Source: an uncultured Bacteroidota bacterium
GTDB taxonomy: Bacteria > Bacteroidota > Bacteroidia > Chitinophagales > Chitinophagaceae
DNA length: 64,000 nt
NCBI GenBank assembly: GCA_903877645.1
Contig: CAIRES010000017.1
Location: 1 to 64,000 of the forward strand
Direction: 5' to 3'
In this document: piece after piece, positions 9,208-18,003 of the stretch
Layout: the number at the start of each line of letters is the position of its first letter
Position numbering within the stretch: position 1 is the first letter of the stretch
Made by a program: the position numbers and the translations under genes
Notes under the pieces: generated by a model
Database searches by the model: none
The model's input: only the letters and a program-made list of their open reading frames with translations
What the model was told of the DNA's origin: nothing

Positions 9208-9551
9208 AATATATAGGTTAGCAATACTTTTACATCAGAAATCTACATTGCCGAATTCGTGCTTTGTGCTCTCCAGGGGAATAGCCCTTTTCTTGTTGGC
9301 TTTGTGCGTGAGCCGGCGGAGCAAGGAGGATGTTCGCATAATAATATGGATAAGAACATAGCCCACGGTTTCAACCGTTGGTAGAAAATATAATCGCGTT
9401 CTGCAACCGTTTCAACGGTTTAAATTACTCGCGATAAAGTCAATACTAAAACCACAGTAGCCCTGGCCTTTTAGAACGGATAGGATCGGCTTTAGCAGAT
9501 CCATACTCGCAAAGGATAATTTACGTGGATAAAACATTCACTCAAAAAATA
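9208..9551. other. Non-coding gap with a possible 34-residue ORF remnant
   Basis: This 344-nt gap ends the export cluster. On the minus strand an ATG frame at 9339-9235 encodes 34 residues (RLTHKANKKRAIPLEST in the middle) that look protein-like but match nothing I recognise; it could be a remnant of a lost gene. The rest holds two short palindromes, listed separately, and nothing else I can support. Confidence 0.4.
9361..9422. repeat. Paired palindromes with an AACCGTTTCAACGGTT-type core
   Basis: Two short inverted repeats about 15 nt apart are related in sequence: an imperfect palindrome CCCACGGTTTCAACCGTTGG near 9362-9381 and AACCGTTTCAACGGTT near 9406-9421. They have the size and spacing of REP-type elements. 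In many Bacteroidota such sequences are dispersed and associated with RAYT transposases, although no transposase is present here. Confidence 0.6.
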
Positions 9552-10292
9552 TCACAGATACATCCCTCCGCCCTTCTTGCCCACATGCAACAGGTAATGG
9601 ATGGCAATATAAAACCCCGGACTGATCACATTGCCCGAGAGATTAGTGGTGTAATGCGTATAGCCCGTACCCGGTTTATCTATCGTTATATTGTAGGTGT
9701 TATTGCCGGTGAGCAACAGGATGTACTGGAAGTTGAGGCCAAGAGTAAGGTACAGGTCTTTCCCTTTTGATTCGCCGTAATTATATTCAAACCCGATGTT
9801 CATTGCCGGGAATACTTTATTGATATTGGCGGTGGAGTCTATTAGCGCCTTCATTGTTTCTCCGCCCGTGCCCGCAATTTTGATGCCTTCATTCTTTAGA
9901 TAAGAGAAGCCGATACCGCCATAAATAAATACCTCGCTGGTAGGGAAATGAACAATAAAATTTTCATTGAGCATAGTATTGAGGTAATTGAAATTGAGCG
10001 CGGCCACATTAGGTCCGAATTGCTGCAACGGCAGGCGGGTGCGGCCGTAAGAAATATTGAGGATAGGGAAGAACTGGGTCTCTGCGGGCTTGTAGGCTAT
10101 CCCTGCCCGCACCCCGAAGCTGATCTGCCCGTAATTAAGTTTGCTGTTGTGGCTGTTCAGCAATACGGGGTAGCTAAGGTCTATACCGGATGACAGCTCT
10201 ATCTGTGCATGGCAATACACAGCAGAAAATAAGCAACAGATGAGGATGCATAACTGCCTGTAATAACCTGCTGTGTTTTTCTTTATAAACAT
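9552..10292 (-). CDS. Secreted beta-barrel outer-membrane protein, unknown function
   Basis: A 246-residue protein with a cleavable signal peptide ending near residue 29 (YCHAQ) and alternating hydrophobic strands typical of a porin-like PorT/OmpW-sized beta-barrel (for example GIAYKPAETQFFPILNISYG and VFIYGGIGFSYL). No specific family can be named from sequence alone. It is the last gene of a leftward run and starts 9 nt after the ABC permease, so it may be co-transcribed with the exporter. Confidence 0.65.
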   Translation of the reverse strand: MFIKKNTAGYYRQLCILICCLFSAVYCHAQIELSSGIDLSYPVLLNSHNSKLNYGQISFGVRAGIAYKPAETQFFPILNISYGRTRLPLQQFGPNVAALNFNYLNTMLNENFIVHFPTSEVFIYGGIGFSYLKNEGIKIAGTGGETMKALIDSTANINKVFPAMNIGFEYNYGESKGKDLYLTLGLNFQYILLLTGNNTYNITIDKPGTGYTHYTTNLSGNVISPGFYIAIHYLLHVGKKGGGMYL

Positions 10293-10301
10293 GCGCTCTG
10301 C

Positions 10302-11627
10302 TTATTCTTTATACCTGAACCATTTGACGATCTCCTTGTAGCTGGCTTTCTTGCCATACATCAGTATGCCTACCCTGTATATACGGGAGGCCACCCAGGT
10401 AGTGAATAAAAAACCAAGAATAAGGAACAAGGCCGACAATGCCAACTGCCATGCCGGTACACCAAACGGTATACGGATCATCATAGCTATAGGAGAGGTG
10501 AAAGGGATCATAGATAGCCATACAGACAACGAACTGTCGGGGTTATTGATCACGAAATTCATAGAGATCACAAAGGTGAAAATGAGCGGCAGGGTAATAG
10601 GTAGCATGAATTGCTGCGTCTCAGTTTCATTGTCTACCGCAGAGCCAACAAGTGCAAATACAGCGCTATACAGCATATACCCAAACAGGAAGTAAAAAAG
10701 AAAGCAGCAAATGGTGTAGGTCACAGGGATGCTTTCTACAGATTGCATTATTTTGGCCATAGCACCATCAGGTGTTTGGCTGGCAGCTACTGCTGCGGCA
10801 TGCGGCGACGCCCCCTGTACATGCGCTACCTGCGCTGCCATAGGTGGGGTGCTGTTGTGCATCAGTGCGGTACCCGCTACTGTAGACAATATAAGGGAGA
10901 GCACGATCCATAAAATAAACTGGGTGAGCCCCACCATACCTATGCCGATGATCTTGCCCATCATCAGTTGGAAAGGCTTTACAGAGGAAATGATCACTTC
11001 CACCACACGGCTTACTTTTTCTTCGATCACACCGCGCATCACCTGTGATCCGTAGATCAGCAGCGACATATAAATGAGCATGGCCGATATAAAGCCTATA
11101 GCGTAGGCCACATAGGTTTGTGCGTCTTTTTCGCCGGCTTCAGTGATCTGCCGGGCCTCAAGGGTAATTGGCTTGCGGGCCTTGGCCAATACTGCCGTAT
11201 CTATACCTGCGGTGAGCAGGCGGCTGGTCTGTGCAATATCGCTTAGTTCGGTTTCTATATTCTGTATGGTGAGTGCGCTGGCTTTTTTCTCGCTATAGAG
11301 TTGCACACCGCTAAGTGATGCAGGCACATAGAGCAGGTAGCTGTAGTTCGATTTGGCAAAAGCGGCTTTAGCGGCCGCATAGGTGTCTTTTGAATAGCTG
11401 TACTCGATATTGCTGCCGTTCCTCAGTTTGTTGGTAAACATGCCGCTCTCATCCACCACCTCAATGGTCTTTTTATCGCCCAGGTCATTCTGCTTGGCCA
11501 CCAGGTAACCTATAAGGCCGAACATGCCGATGAAAAGCACCGGCGCAAGGAATGTCATGATGAGAAAAGATTTTTTCTTAACTCTCGACAGGTATTCGCG
11601 CTGGATGATGAGCCATATCTTGTGCAT
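10302..11627 (-). CDS. ABC-2 family permease (NatB-like)
   Basis: A 441-residue membrane protein: one N-terminal transmembrane helix after a cytoplasmic IIQREYLSRVKKKSF segment, an extracytoplasmic domain of about 150 residues, then five to six helices in the second half. This matches the NatB/YhaP architecture of sodium or drug exporters. A low-complexity Ala/His-rich loop (around AAQVAHVQGASPHAAAV) interrupts the membrane part. It starts 3 nt after the ATPase, clearly one unit. The substrate cannot be read from the sequence. Confidence 0.85.
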   Translation of the reverse strand: MHKIWLIIQREYLSRVKKKSFLIMTFLAPVLFIGMFGLIGYLVAKQNDLGDKKTIEVVDESGMFTNKLRNGSNIEYSYSKDTYAAAKAAFAKSNYSYLLYVPASLSGVQLYSEKKASALTIQNIETELSDIAQTSRLLTAGIDTAVLAKARKPITLEARQITEAGEKDAQTYVAYAIGFISAMLIYMSLLIYGSQVMRGVIEEKVSRVVEVIISSVKPFQLMMGKIIGIGMVGLTQFILWIVLSLILSTVAGTALMHNSTPPMAAQVAHVQGASPHAAAVAASQTPDGAMAKIMQSVESIPVTYTICCFLFYFLFGYMLYSAVFALVGSAVDNETETQQFMLPITLPLIFTFVISMNFVINNPDSSLSVWLSMIPFTSPIAMMIRIPFGVPAWQLALSALFLILGFLFTTWVASRIYRVGILMYGKKASYKEIVKWFRYKE

Positions 11628-11630
11628 AGG

Positions 11631-12536
11631 TTAGTGGGCTTTGCTTACGGTTTGGATAAATATTTCGTTCATGGTAGGCACTATTTCTTCCAGCCCGTGG
11701 ATGGTGGCAATAGGCAGCATGTAGTGCAAAACATCATTTACTTTACTGCCTGTATTGATGCGCAGCGTCAGCTCCCGCCCGCCATCCATCTCTATATCTG
11801 AGAGGATGGAGAACGGCTGAGTGGCCGAAGCGGCCATGGCATCGCCATCATACTTGAGTACGTAGGTGCCTGTGCGGTAGTTATTACGGATATTCTTCAC
11901 TTTGCCGTCAAGTATCTTGTGCGACAGGTTAAGCAGGGCTATGGAATCACAAAGTTCCTCTACAGACTCCATACGATGCGTAGAGAAAATGATGGTCGCG
12001 CCCTTTTTATTCAGCTCCAGTATTTCGTTCTTAATGAGTTCGGCATTCACAGGGTCGAAACCGGAAAAAGGTTCATCCAGTATCAGCAGTTCGGGTTCAT
12101 GAAGTACAGTGGATACGAATTGTACTTTCTGTTGCATGCCTTTGGAGAGGTCTTCCACTTTTTTATTCCACCAGCCACCTATTTCCATTTTCTGAAACCA
12201 GTACTTTGCGCGGGTAGTGGCATCTTTACGGCTGAGGCCTTTTAGTTGGGCAAAGTAGAGTATCTGCTCGCCGATCTCCATTTTTTTGTACAGGCCTCGC
12301 TCCTCTGGCAGGTAGCCTATGCGGCTGATGTGCTCCTCTCCCAGCTTTTCGCCATTGAACAGGATCTCGCCCGAATCCGGCGCGGTGATCTGGTTGATGA
12401 TGCGTATAAGCGATGTCTTACCGGCGCCATTTGGCCCCAGCAATCCAAACACCTTCCCCAGATCTATTTCTATACTCACATTGTCCAGCGCGCGGTGGTC
12501 GGCATACTGCTTTACTATATTTCGGATGCTGATCAT
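11631..12536 (-). CDS. ABC transporter ATP-binding protein (NatA-like)
   Basis: A 301-residue ATPase. It has Walker A GLLGPNGAGKTS, signature LSKGMQQKVQF, Walker B LLILDEPFSGFDP and H-loop STHRMESVE, followed by a C-terminal extension of about 80 residues as in NatA/YhaQ proteins. It powers the permease encoded 3 nt downstream. A TAATTTTG promoter element lies 45 nt upstream, inside the end of the orphan antitoxin locus. Confidence 0.9.
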   Translation of the reverse strand: MISIRNIVKQYADHRALDNVSIEIDLGKVFGLLGPNGAGKTSLIRIINQITAPDSGEILFNGEKLGEEHISRIGYLPEERGLYKKMEIGEQILYFAQLKGLSRKDATTRAKYWFQKMEIGGWWNKKVEDLSKGMQQKVQFVSTVLHEPELLILDEPFSGFDPVNAELIKNEILELNKKGATIIFSTHRMESVEELCDSIALLNLSHKILDGKVKNIRNNYRTGTYVLKYDGDAMAASATQPFSILSDIEMDGGRELTLRINTGSKVNDVLHYMLPIATIHGLEEIVPTMNEIFIQTVSKAH

Positions 12537-12581
12537 AAGAGTATGTGTAAAGTAAGGAAAGTTTTGTTAAGAAATGGAGAG

Positions 12582-12589
12582 CAAAATTA
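12582..12589 (-). promoter_or_regulatory. -7 promoter element for the NatAB-like exporter
   Basis: TAATTTTG on the minus strand matches TAnnTTTG and sits 45 nt upstream of the ATPase ATG. It overlaps the antitoxin stop codon and what appears to be the remnant of a toxin start. Confidence 0.5.
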
Positions 12590-12811
12590 TAACTGATCCA
12601 AAAAATCTTTTGCAGATGTTGTCTTGAGTTTTCCTCTTTCAAATAAACTAACTTCTCTTAGTCCCTTGGCAATATTGTTCAAGTTACATTTATTGCTTGA
12701 TTCCAGATGTCCTAGTGCTGTGTACTGCTCTTTTAACTTATTCCAATTACGGTATGGAATAAATACACCGATTTTATTACCGCCACTATCGTAAATTACT
12801 TGCAATTTCAT
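12587..12811 (-). CDS. Orphan RelB/Phd-like antitoxin
   Basis: A 74-residue acidic/basic mixed protein. Its C-terminal tail GKLKTTSAKDFLDQL aligns without gaps to the tail of the antitoxin at 40304-40516 (GKLKAKPINELLDEL), so the two belong to the same kind of antitoxin with a toxin-binding tail. No toxin gene follows. At the place where the RelE-like toxin starts in the other locus (GATGAGTTATAA), this locus reads GATCAGTTATAA, with ATG replaced by ATC. It is probably a leftover antitoxin, still open over its full length. Direct sequence evidence for the antitoxin role is limited to this similarity. Confidence 0.55.
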   Translation of the reverse strand: MKLQVIYDSGGNKIGVFIPYRNWNKLKEQYTALGHLESSNKCNLNNIAKGLREVSLFERGKLKTTSAKDFLDQL

Positions 12812-12836
12812 GGAGTCATTGTAAAAATTAAGAGTA

Positions 12837-14360
12837 TCAGATCAACACATTGCCGGTCATTTCTTCAGGTATCGTAATGCCCATATAAGTAAGTATGGTC
12901 GGTGCCAGGTCGCCCAGCTTGCCGGGCTTCAATGTACCGTTAAAATCATTGGCTATCAAAAACAAAGGTACAGGGTTCAGTGTATGCTGTGTATTGGGCG
13001 TGCCATCCGCATTGATCATAAAATCAGCATTGCCATGATCCGCTGTCAGGAATACTGCATAATCATTGGCAAGTGCTGCAGGCACTATACGGCTCACACA
13101 GTTGTCAACGGTCTCCACTGCCTTGATCACGGCATCCCATACTCCTGTATGTCCCACCATATCGGCATTCGCAAAATTCAGGCAAATGAAATCGGCACTT
13201 TTTGCGTTTATTTCAGGTAGTATAGCCTCTGTCAGTGCTTCTGCGCTCATTTCAGGTTTCAGGTCGTAAGTGGCTACATCGCGTGGTGATGCGCGCATGA
13301 TGCGGGTCTCACCTTTGAATGGTTCTTCCCTGCCCCCCGAGAAGAAGAAAGTAACGTGCGGGTACTTCTCGGTCTCGGCTATGCGTATCTGTGTTTTATT
13401 ATTGGCTTCCAGCACCTCGCCCATGGTCTTGGTCAGGTCTTTATTAGCAAACAATACACCTACATTTTTGTAGCTCTTATCATATTCGGCCATCGTCATA
13501 TAATGAAGGTGCAAAGGAGCCATATTCTGCTCATGAAATGCTTCCTGCGTCAGTGCTATAGTGATCTCGCGGCAGCGGTCGGTACGGAAGTTGAAGCAGA
13601 TCACTACATCGCCATCCTTTATTGTAGCAACAGGTTGATTATTATTGTCGCAAACTATGATCGGTTTAATGAATTCATCGGTCACGTTCTCATGATAGGA
13701 AGCCTCAATAGCAGCCGGCGCATCGGTAGTATGTACACCCGTGCCATGCACCAGTGCATCATAGGCTACCTTCACACGCTCCCAGCGTTTATCCCTGTCC
13801 ATTGCATAAAAGCGGCCGGTAACGCTGGCCAACTTGCCGCCGGTATGTTGGAGCTCCTGTTGTAGGGTATTTATAAAGCCAAGCCCGCTTTTAGGGTCGC
13901 AGTCGCGGCCATCGGTAAAAGCATGTACAGCCACATTGGGCACATGGTTTTTTTGCGCCAGTGTGCACAGCTCCAGCAGGTGGTTGATGTGCGAGTGTAC
14001 CCCGCCATCGCTCACAAGGCCCATGAAGTGCAGTGTCTTTCCTCCTGCTTTAGCAGCATCAAATGCCGCTTTGAGTACATGGCTACGCTCCAGTTCACCA
14101 TCTTTGATGGCTACATTAATGCGCTCCAACTCCTGGTATACGATGCGGCCTGCGCCTATATTGAGGTGCCCTACCTCTGAGTTGCCCATTTGTCCGGCGG
14201 GTAGTCCTACGGCTTCGCCGCAAGCCAGCAACTCGGTATTGGGGTATTTATTATAAAGGGATTTTACAAACGGAACATTGGCATGTGCAATGGCATCGGC
14301 AGCCGGAACCTGTCCGTGCCCCCAACCATCCATTATAATAAGGATCGTTTTTTTTGACAT
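12837..14360 (-). CDS. gpmI: 2,3-bisphosphoglycerate-independent phosphoglycerate mutase
   Basis: A 507-residue di-manganese enzyme that converts 3- to 2-phosphoglycerate in glycolysis. The N-terminal ILIIMDGWG carries the first metal-binding aspartate, S60 in GQMGNSEVGHLNIGAG is the phosphoserine nucleophile, and LTADHGNAD near the C-terminus supplies further ligands. The length is typical. A TAATTTTG element lies only 4 nt upstream of the ATG, which implies a leaderless or nearly leaderless mRNA. Confidence 0.96.
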   Translation of the reverse strand: MSKKTILIIMDGWGHGQVPAADAIAHANVPFVKSLYNKYPNTELLACGEAVGLPAGQMGNSEVGHLNIGAGRIVYQELERINVAIKDGELERSHVLKAAFDAAKAGGKTLHFMGLVSDGGVHSHINHLLELCTLAQKNHVPNVAVHAFTDGRDCDPKSGLGFINTLQQELQHTGGKLASVTGRFYAMDRDKRWERVKVAYDALVHGTGVHTTDAPAAIEASYHENVTDEFIKPIIVCDNNNQPVATIKDGDVVICFNFRTDRCREITIALTQEAFHEQNMAPLHLHYMTMAEYDKSYKNVGVLFANKDLTKTMGEVLEANNKTQIRIAETEKYPHVTFFFSGGREEPFKGETRIMRASPRDVATYDLKPEMSAEALTEAILPEINAKSADFICLNFANADMVGHTGVWDAVIKAVETVDNCVSRIVPAALANDYAVFLTADHGNADFMINADGTPNTQHTLNPVPLFLIANDFNGTLKPGKLGDLAPTILTYMGITIPEEMTGNVLI

Positions 14361-14364
14361 GGTG

Positions 14365-14372
14365 CAAAATTA
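14365..14372 (-). promoter_or_regulatory. -7 promoter element abutting gpmI
   Basis: TAATTTTG on the minus strand is followed by CACC and then the gpmI ATG at 14360. With only 4 nt between the element and the start codon, the transcript should begin at or very close to the ATG. Confidence 0.55.
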
Positions 14373-14461
14373 CGAATATCAAACGATAGCGTTTGGCGGT
14401 ATTCAGCCAATTAAACGCAAAAGCGTGGAATTTGTTATATTACACAATAATTTATCGGATA

Positions 14462-15301
14462 ATGAAGAGCTTACGGGTTATTGTATTGGTGTTGTTGCTA
14501 CAACCCTGTGTACAAAATAGGGTTATTGCCCAAAATAAGGGAAATAAGACAAAATCTGTAAACCCCATCCCCTGGGCGCCCATAAGGGATGCCGACATGC
14601 TCTGGAAGAAGCGGGTGTGGCGGGAGATACAGGTATACGAACGAAATAATGCCCCAATGCGCAGTGGCCGGGCCGATGCACTCGCAAGCATCCTGCTCAG
14701 CGGTATCAGGTCGGGTGCAATAAAGGCATACGCTGATGGTGATACGGCTTTCACAACACCCCTCAACCCGGCTGCGTTGGATGCTCTGACATCATGCGAT
14801 GCGACAAGCTTATCCAGAAATACACGTTACTTCCTCAACTACCACTCAAAACATCCCACCGACTCGACTATCTACGATACATCTATCATATCGTCCTGCG
14901 ACTACCCCCAGCAGGTAGAATTCTTCGAGATCAAAGAAGACTGGATCTTCGACCGACACAAGGGGCAGATGATAGTACGCATTGATGCCCTTGGCCCTGC
15001 CGGATATGTAAACGGCCTGAAAAAGACACTCTTCTGGCTCCACTATCCCGACATCCGCAAGTATATGGATTCGTTTGAAGTGTTCAACGACGCTCAAAAG
15101 GCGAACCTGAGCTGGGATGAATATTTCGAGTCGCGCCAGTTCAGTTCAAAGATCACTTATGTGCGGGGTGGGATGGGGCCGGCACATGAACCAAAGCACA
15201 CCAAGCGCAAAAAAAGGAGAAAAGATACTGACGATGACACCAGGGGCCAAAGTATAAAAGGCGTTGACAGCACCACAGAACATGATATGTGGGTCTATTA
15301 A
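14462..15301 (+). CDS. GldN-like type IX secretion/gliding protein
   Basis: About 279 residues with a hydrophobic signal peptide. The body matches GldN: KRVWREIQVYERNNAPM near the start, a central KEDWIFDRHKGQMIVRI, then LFWLHYPDIRKYMDSFEVFN and WDEYFESRQFSSKI. GldN partners GldK in the periplasmic ring of the type IX secretion system. The usual gldKLM neighbours are absent, so this is either a paralogue or a detached copy. The C-terminus is a basic tail (KRKKRRKD). A TTG at 14393 would add 23 residues without signal-peptide character, so the ATG was chosen. Two T9SS cargo proteins are encoded elsewhere in the window. Confidence 0.8.
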   Translation: MKSLRVIVLVLLLQPCVQNRVIAQNKGNKTKSVNPIPWAPIRDADMLWKKRVWREIQVYERNNAPMRSGRADALASILLSGIRSGAIKAYADGDTAFTTPLNPAALDALTSCDATSLSRNTRYFLNYHSKHPTDSTIYDTSIISSCDYPQQVEFFEIKEDWIFDRHKGQMIVRIDALGPAGYVNGLKKTLFWLHYPDIRKYMDSFEVFNDAQKANLSWDEYFESRQFSSKITYVRGGMGPAHEPKHTKRKKRRKDTDDDTRGQSIKGVDSTTEHDMWVY

Positions 15302-15371
15302 TTTTTCCTCCCGGGCAACCTTTGCAACCGGAACCGCATATATAATCATGTAAACACAAATACTACCTGCA

Positions 15372-15902
15372 TTGACCGAGCAAAAAGCCATAGACGGTTG
15401 CAAAAGAGAAGACCGGATATCCCAGAAATGGATATTCGATACCTACTCCGATGGGATGCTGATGGTGTGTGTACGTTACGTAAAAAGCCTGCCCGATGCC
15501 GAAGAACTGATGCTCAACGGCTTTTATAGCTTCTTCCGTAGCATAGACAAGTTCAATAGCGGACAGGGGAACATAGGCGGCTGGCTGAAGAAGATAATGG
15601 TCAATGAATGCCTCATGCACCTGCGCAAAAAAGGTGGACTGAAAATAGTTGACGAAGGCCACGCCATAGAAGTGAGTATTGAAGACGGCCTGCTGGAGCG
15701 AATGAACGCCCAAAACCTCTTTAAGCTGATCATGGATCTGCCACCGGGCTACCGTACCGTATTCAACATGTATGCAGTAGAAGGGTACAGCCATAAGGAG
15801 ATAGCAGAAATACTGGGTATAGCAGAAGGTACATCAAAGTCGCAACTGAACAAAGCAAAGACAATGTTGCAAAAAGTGATCAAAGAAAATATGTTGTTAT
15901 GA
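15372..15902 (+). CDS. ECF-type RNA polymerase sigma factor
   Basis: A 176-residue sigma-70 family protein. Region 2 covers about residues 18-85 (VRYVKSLPDAEELMLNGFYS), and region 4 covers about 115-170 with the helix-turn-helix YSHKEIAEILGIAEGTSKSQ. The start is TTG, because no in-frame ATG or GTG precedes the conserved N-terminus. The downstream gene overlaps by 4 nt (ATGA) and encodes a single-pass membrane protein, the standard sigma/anti-sigma arrangement. This type commonly controls envelope functions in Bacteroidota. Confidence 0.86.
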   Translation: MTEQKAIDGCKREDRISQKWIFDTYSDGMLMVCVRYVKSLPDAEELMLNGFYSFFRSIDKFNSGQGNIGGWLKKIMVNECLMHLRKKGGLKIVDEGHAIEVSIEDGLLERMNAQNLFKLIMDLPPGYRTVFNMYAVEGYSHKEIAEILGIAEGTSKSQLNKAKTMLQKVIKENMLL

Positions 15903-16675
15903 AAAGCACAGGTGGAGATAAGACAATAAGCGAGAAGCTGGATGGGCTGAATACCCTTTCAGGGGGCATAGTGTTTGGCAAGGAGGAGGCGTGGGACAAG
16001 CTACAAGCCCGCCTCGAAAAGAAACCTGTGCGCATCATCCCCTTGCGCATATGGTTGGCCGCCGCGGCAGTATTGCTGCTCATGATGGGTACTATAGGCT
16101 TCTATTTTTACCCCACAAAGGAAGTAGCACAAACAGAGGTAAAGAAACAACCGCAACAACCTGCACCTGTATATGCCACTGTAGCACCAACTACCGCCAT
16201 CCCAACTGAGGCCACACCTCAACACATGGCTGTAATACATAAAGACAACAACTACATAGTGTCCGTACCTCAAAAGAAGAAAAAAGAAACCCCTGTCATA
16301 ACCAATACACCCGAAAAGATTTTACCGCCACAGGAGCCGGTAATAGAGCGGTTTGTAGCAGAATACAACAGGGTGGAGGATATGCCCGGATATGCGCCTA
16401 AACCAATGAAAGTGGTACACATAAACGAACTGGGTAACGCAGAGCCGCAAGCAGCATCCCCGCAGGTATACAACCCCGTTGTTGTGAACACAAACGTAGT
16501 ACACATCAATGACCTCACAGACGAAAATAATACTAACAACCTATGGCTGCAAAGCGTAGCCGGCCACCACGAAGCATTTGCTGTCAACTTCTCTTTCATG
16601 AGCAATATGCGGCAGCAAGGGCCCTATGAAGCAAGCGAAACCACACACAATCATCTAAAACTAAAGCTCAACTAA
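15899..16675 (+). CDS. Probable membrane anti-sigma factor
   Basis: A 258-residue protein with a short cytoplasmic N-terminus (about 48 residues), one transmembrane helix near 50-70 (WLAAAAVLLLMMGTIGFYF) and a Pro/Thr-rich extracytoplasmic region. That region contains two copies of a VVHIN(E/D)L motif (MKVVHINELGN and NVVHINDLTD). The topology and the 4-nt overlap with the sigma factor gene support an anti-sigma role. No zinc anti-sigma motif is visible. The role is inferred from context. Confidence 0.6.
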   Translation: MKSTGGDKTISEKLDGLNTLSGGIVFGKEEAWDKLQARLEKKPVRIIPLRIWLAAAAVLLLMMGTIGFYFYPTKEVAQTEVKKQPQQPAPVYATVAPTTAIPTEATPQHMAVIHKDNNYIVSVPQKKKKETPVITNTPEKILPPQEPVIERFVAEYNRVEDMPGYAPKPMKVVHINELGNAEPQAASPQVYNPVVVNTNVVHINDLTDENNTNNLWLQSVAGHHEAFAVNFSFMSNMRQQGPYEASETTHNHLKLKLN

Positions 16676-17932
16676 ATGAACAAACTACTGCTATGTACAG
16701 CGCTTATCATCATAAGCCTGCAAGGGAAGATTTTTGCCCAAACTTTCCAGGAGAAACTGGATAAAATGAGCAAGACCGAAAAGACGTTCAGCGACATCAC
16801 TAATGAAGTGAGGATCCGCGACTTTGTGTATCTCAAAGAAGGTAAAATGATCCTCGAGCTGGACAAAGGCTCCGACTATCAATTTCTGAATAACCTCAAT
16901 TCTATACTCACCCAGCTCAGGAAAGATGTGGCTTTCTACAAAGACTCCCTCGACAACTACACCGGCAGCATCAAGATAGACTATGTGGTAGATGCCGACC
17001 ACAACTACCGGCAGGTGCGCTTCACAAAACACAAGCCCATCGGTAATAACTTTGTGGTCAAAGACAATGAGGTATCAAAGCTCAAGATAGAGGATGATAG
17101 CATAAGAATATTACTGCACGTAAAAGATCCGGAGATCAATACAGCTGTGCGGATGAGCGCAGCCAAACGTAAAAAATACAAGGGGCAGATTTTAGAACCC
17201 GGAAGAACAATATCTTCTATGGGTGACAGCTCCAAAAAGATGCTGGTGAGTTATGCACCACAAAAGACCCTCATCATCACCTTCTGCCTCGACAACTATT
17301 ACGACATCTCTAAGATCATTGCCGATAGTGCTGTCATCAACCACACTATCGACACCCTGGCTGCAGTAGCAAAGACTACCAAGGCTCCATTCTATACCAT
17401 AGGCTATGCACCCGGCGAAGCTAAGGATACCCGCTACTCCTTCTGGAAATACAGGAAGGTGAATTTCAAATCCAACGAAAAAGACCTGGCTAAGGGCACC
17501 GATCAGCTTGTGATCAACGGCGGTGTGGGCGTTGGACTGGTAAAGAACACACTTTCCCCTATGGGAGACATCGGGATTGAGATAGATAAGCAATGGCGTG
17601 GTTTGCCCACAGCCGGCCCCTCATTTCTGCGCCTGTCCACTACCCCCTACTTCTTCTTCGATAAGGATGTTAAAAACAACACCATCGTCAATGATAACTG
17701 GTTTGCTAACCTCGAATTTGGATACTACAATAGCAAGGGCAAAAACAGGTTCTCATTGGGTGCAGGCTATCTGTATGCAGAGCGGGGCAATGTCTTTCAA
17801 AAGCAAACTTTCAAGGCATTCATCAACATGCAGTTTGGCAAGATCACTGTAGTTCCTGAATTTATCTGTAATGATAACTTCAAGCAGATATACCCCGGCA
17901 TTACACTGAAGTTGATGAACCTCGGCAACTAA
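16676..17932 (+). CDS. Secreted protein with possible C-terminal barrel, unknown
   Basis: A 418-residue protein whose start codon directly follows the stop of the preceding gene, so it is probably co-transcribed with the sigma/anti-sigma pair. A signal peptide ends near residue 21 (KIFAQ). The N-terminal 170 residues are charged and helical. The last 130 residues show alternating strands with aromatic ends (GVGVGLVKNTL, FANLEFGYYNSKGKNRFSLGAGYLY, AFINMQFGKITVVPEF), which suggests an outer-membrane barrel. I do not recognise the family. It may be a target or sensor of the sigma regulon. Confidence 0.6.
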   Translation: MNKLLLCTALIIISLQGKIFAQTFQEKLDKMSKTEKTFSDITNEVRIRDFVYLKEGKMILELDKGSDYQFLNNLNSILTQLRKDVAFYKDSLDNYTGSIKIDYVVDADHNYRQVRFTKHKPIGNNFVVKDNEVSKLKIEDDSIRILLHVKDPEINTAVRMSAAKRKKYKGQILEPGRTISSMGDSSKKMLVSYAPQKTLIITFCLDNYYDISKIIADSAVINHTIDTLAAVAKTTKAPFYTIGYAPGEAKDTRYSFWKYRKVNFKSNEKDLAKGTDQLVINGGVGVGLVKNTLSPMGDIGIEIDKQWRGLPTAGPSFLRLSTTPYFFFDKDVKNNTIVNDNWFANLEFGYYNSKGKNRFSLGAGYLYAERGNVFQKQTFKAFINMQFGKITVVPEFICNDNFKQIYPGITLKLMNLGN

Positions 17933-17953
17933 TAGCAACCTTACTAAGATAAG

Positions 17954-17982
17954 AGAACCCGCACCTCATTAGTGCGGGTTCT
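17954..17982. terminator. Bidirectional hairpin terminator
   Basis: A perfect 11-bp stem (AGAACCCGCAC pairs with GTGCGGGTTCT) with a 7-nt loop lies between two converging genes, 22 nt after the stop of the left gene and 22 nt before the end of the right one. The flanks are moderately T-rich only, so it probably serves both directions. Confidence 0.8.
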
Positions 17983-18003
17983 GTATATTTAGGAGTTGCA
18001 GTA

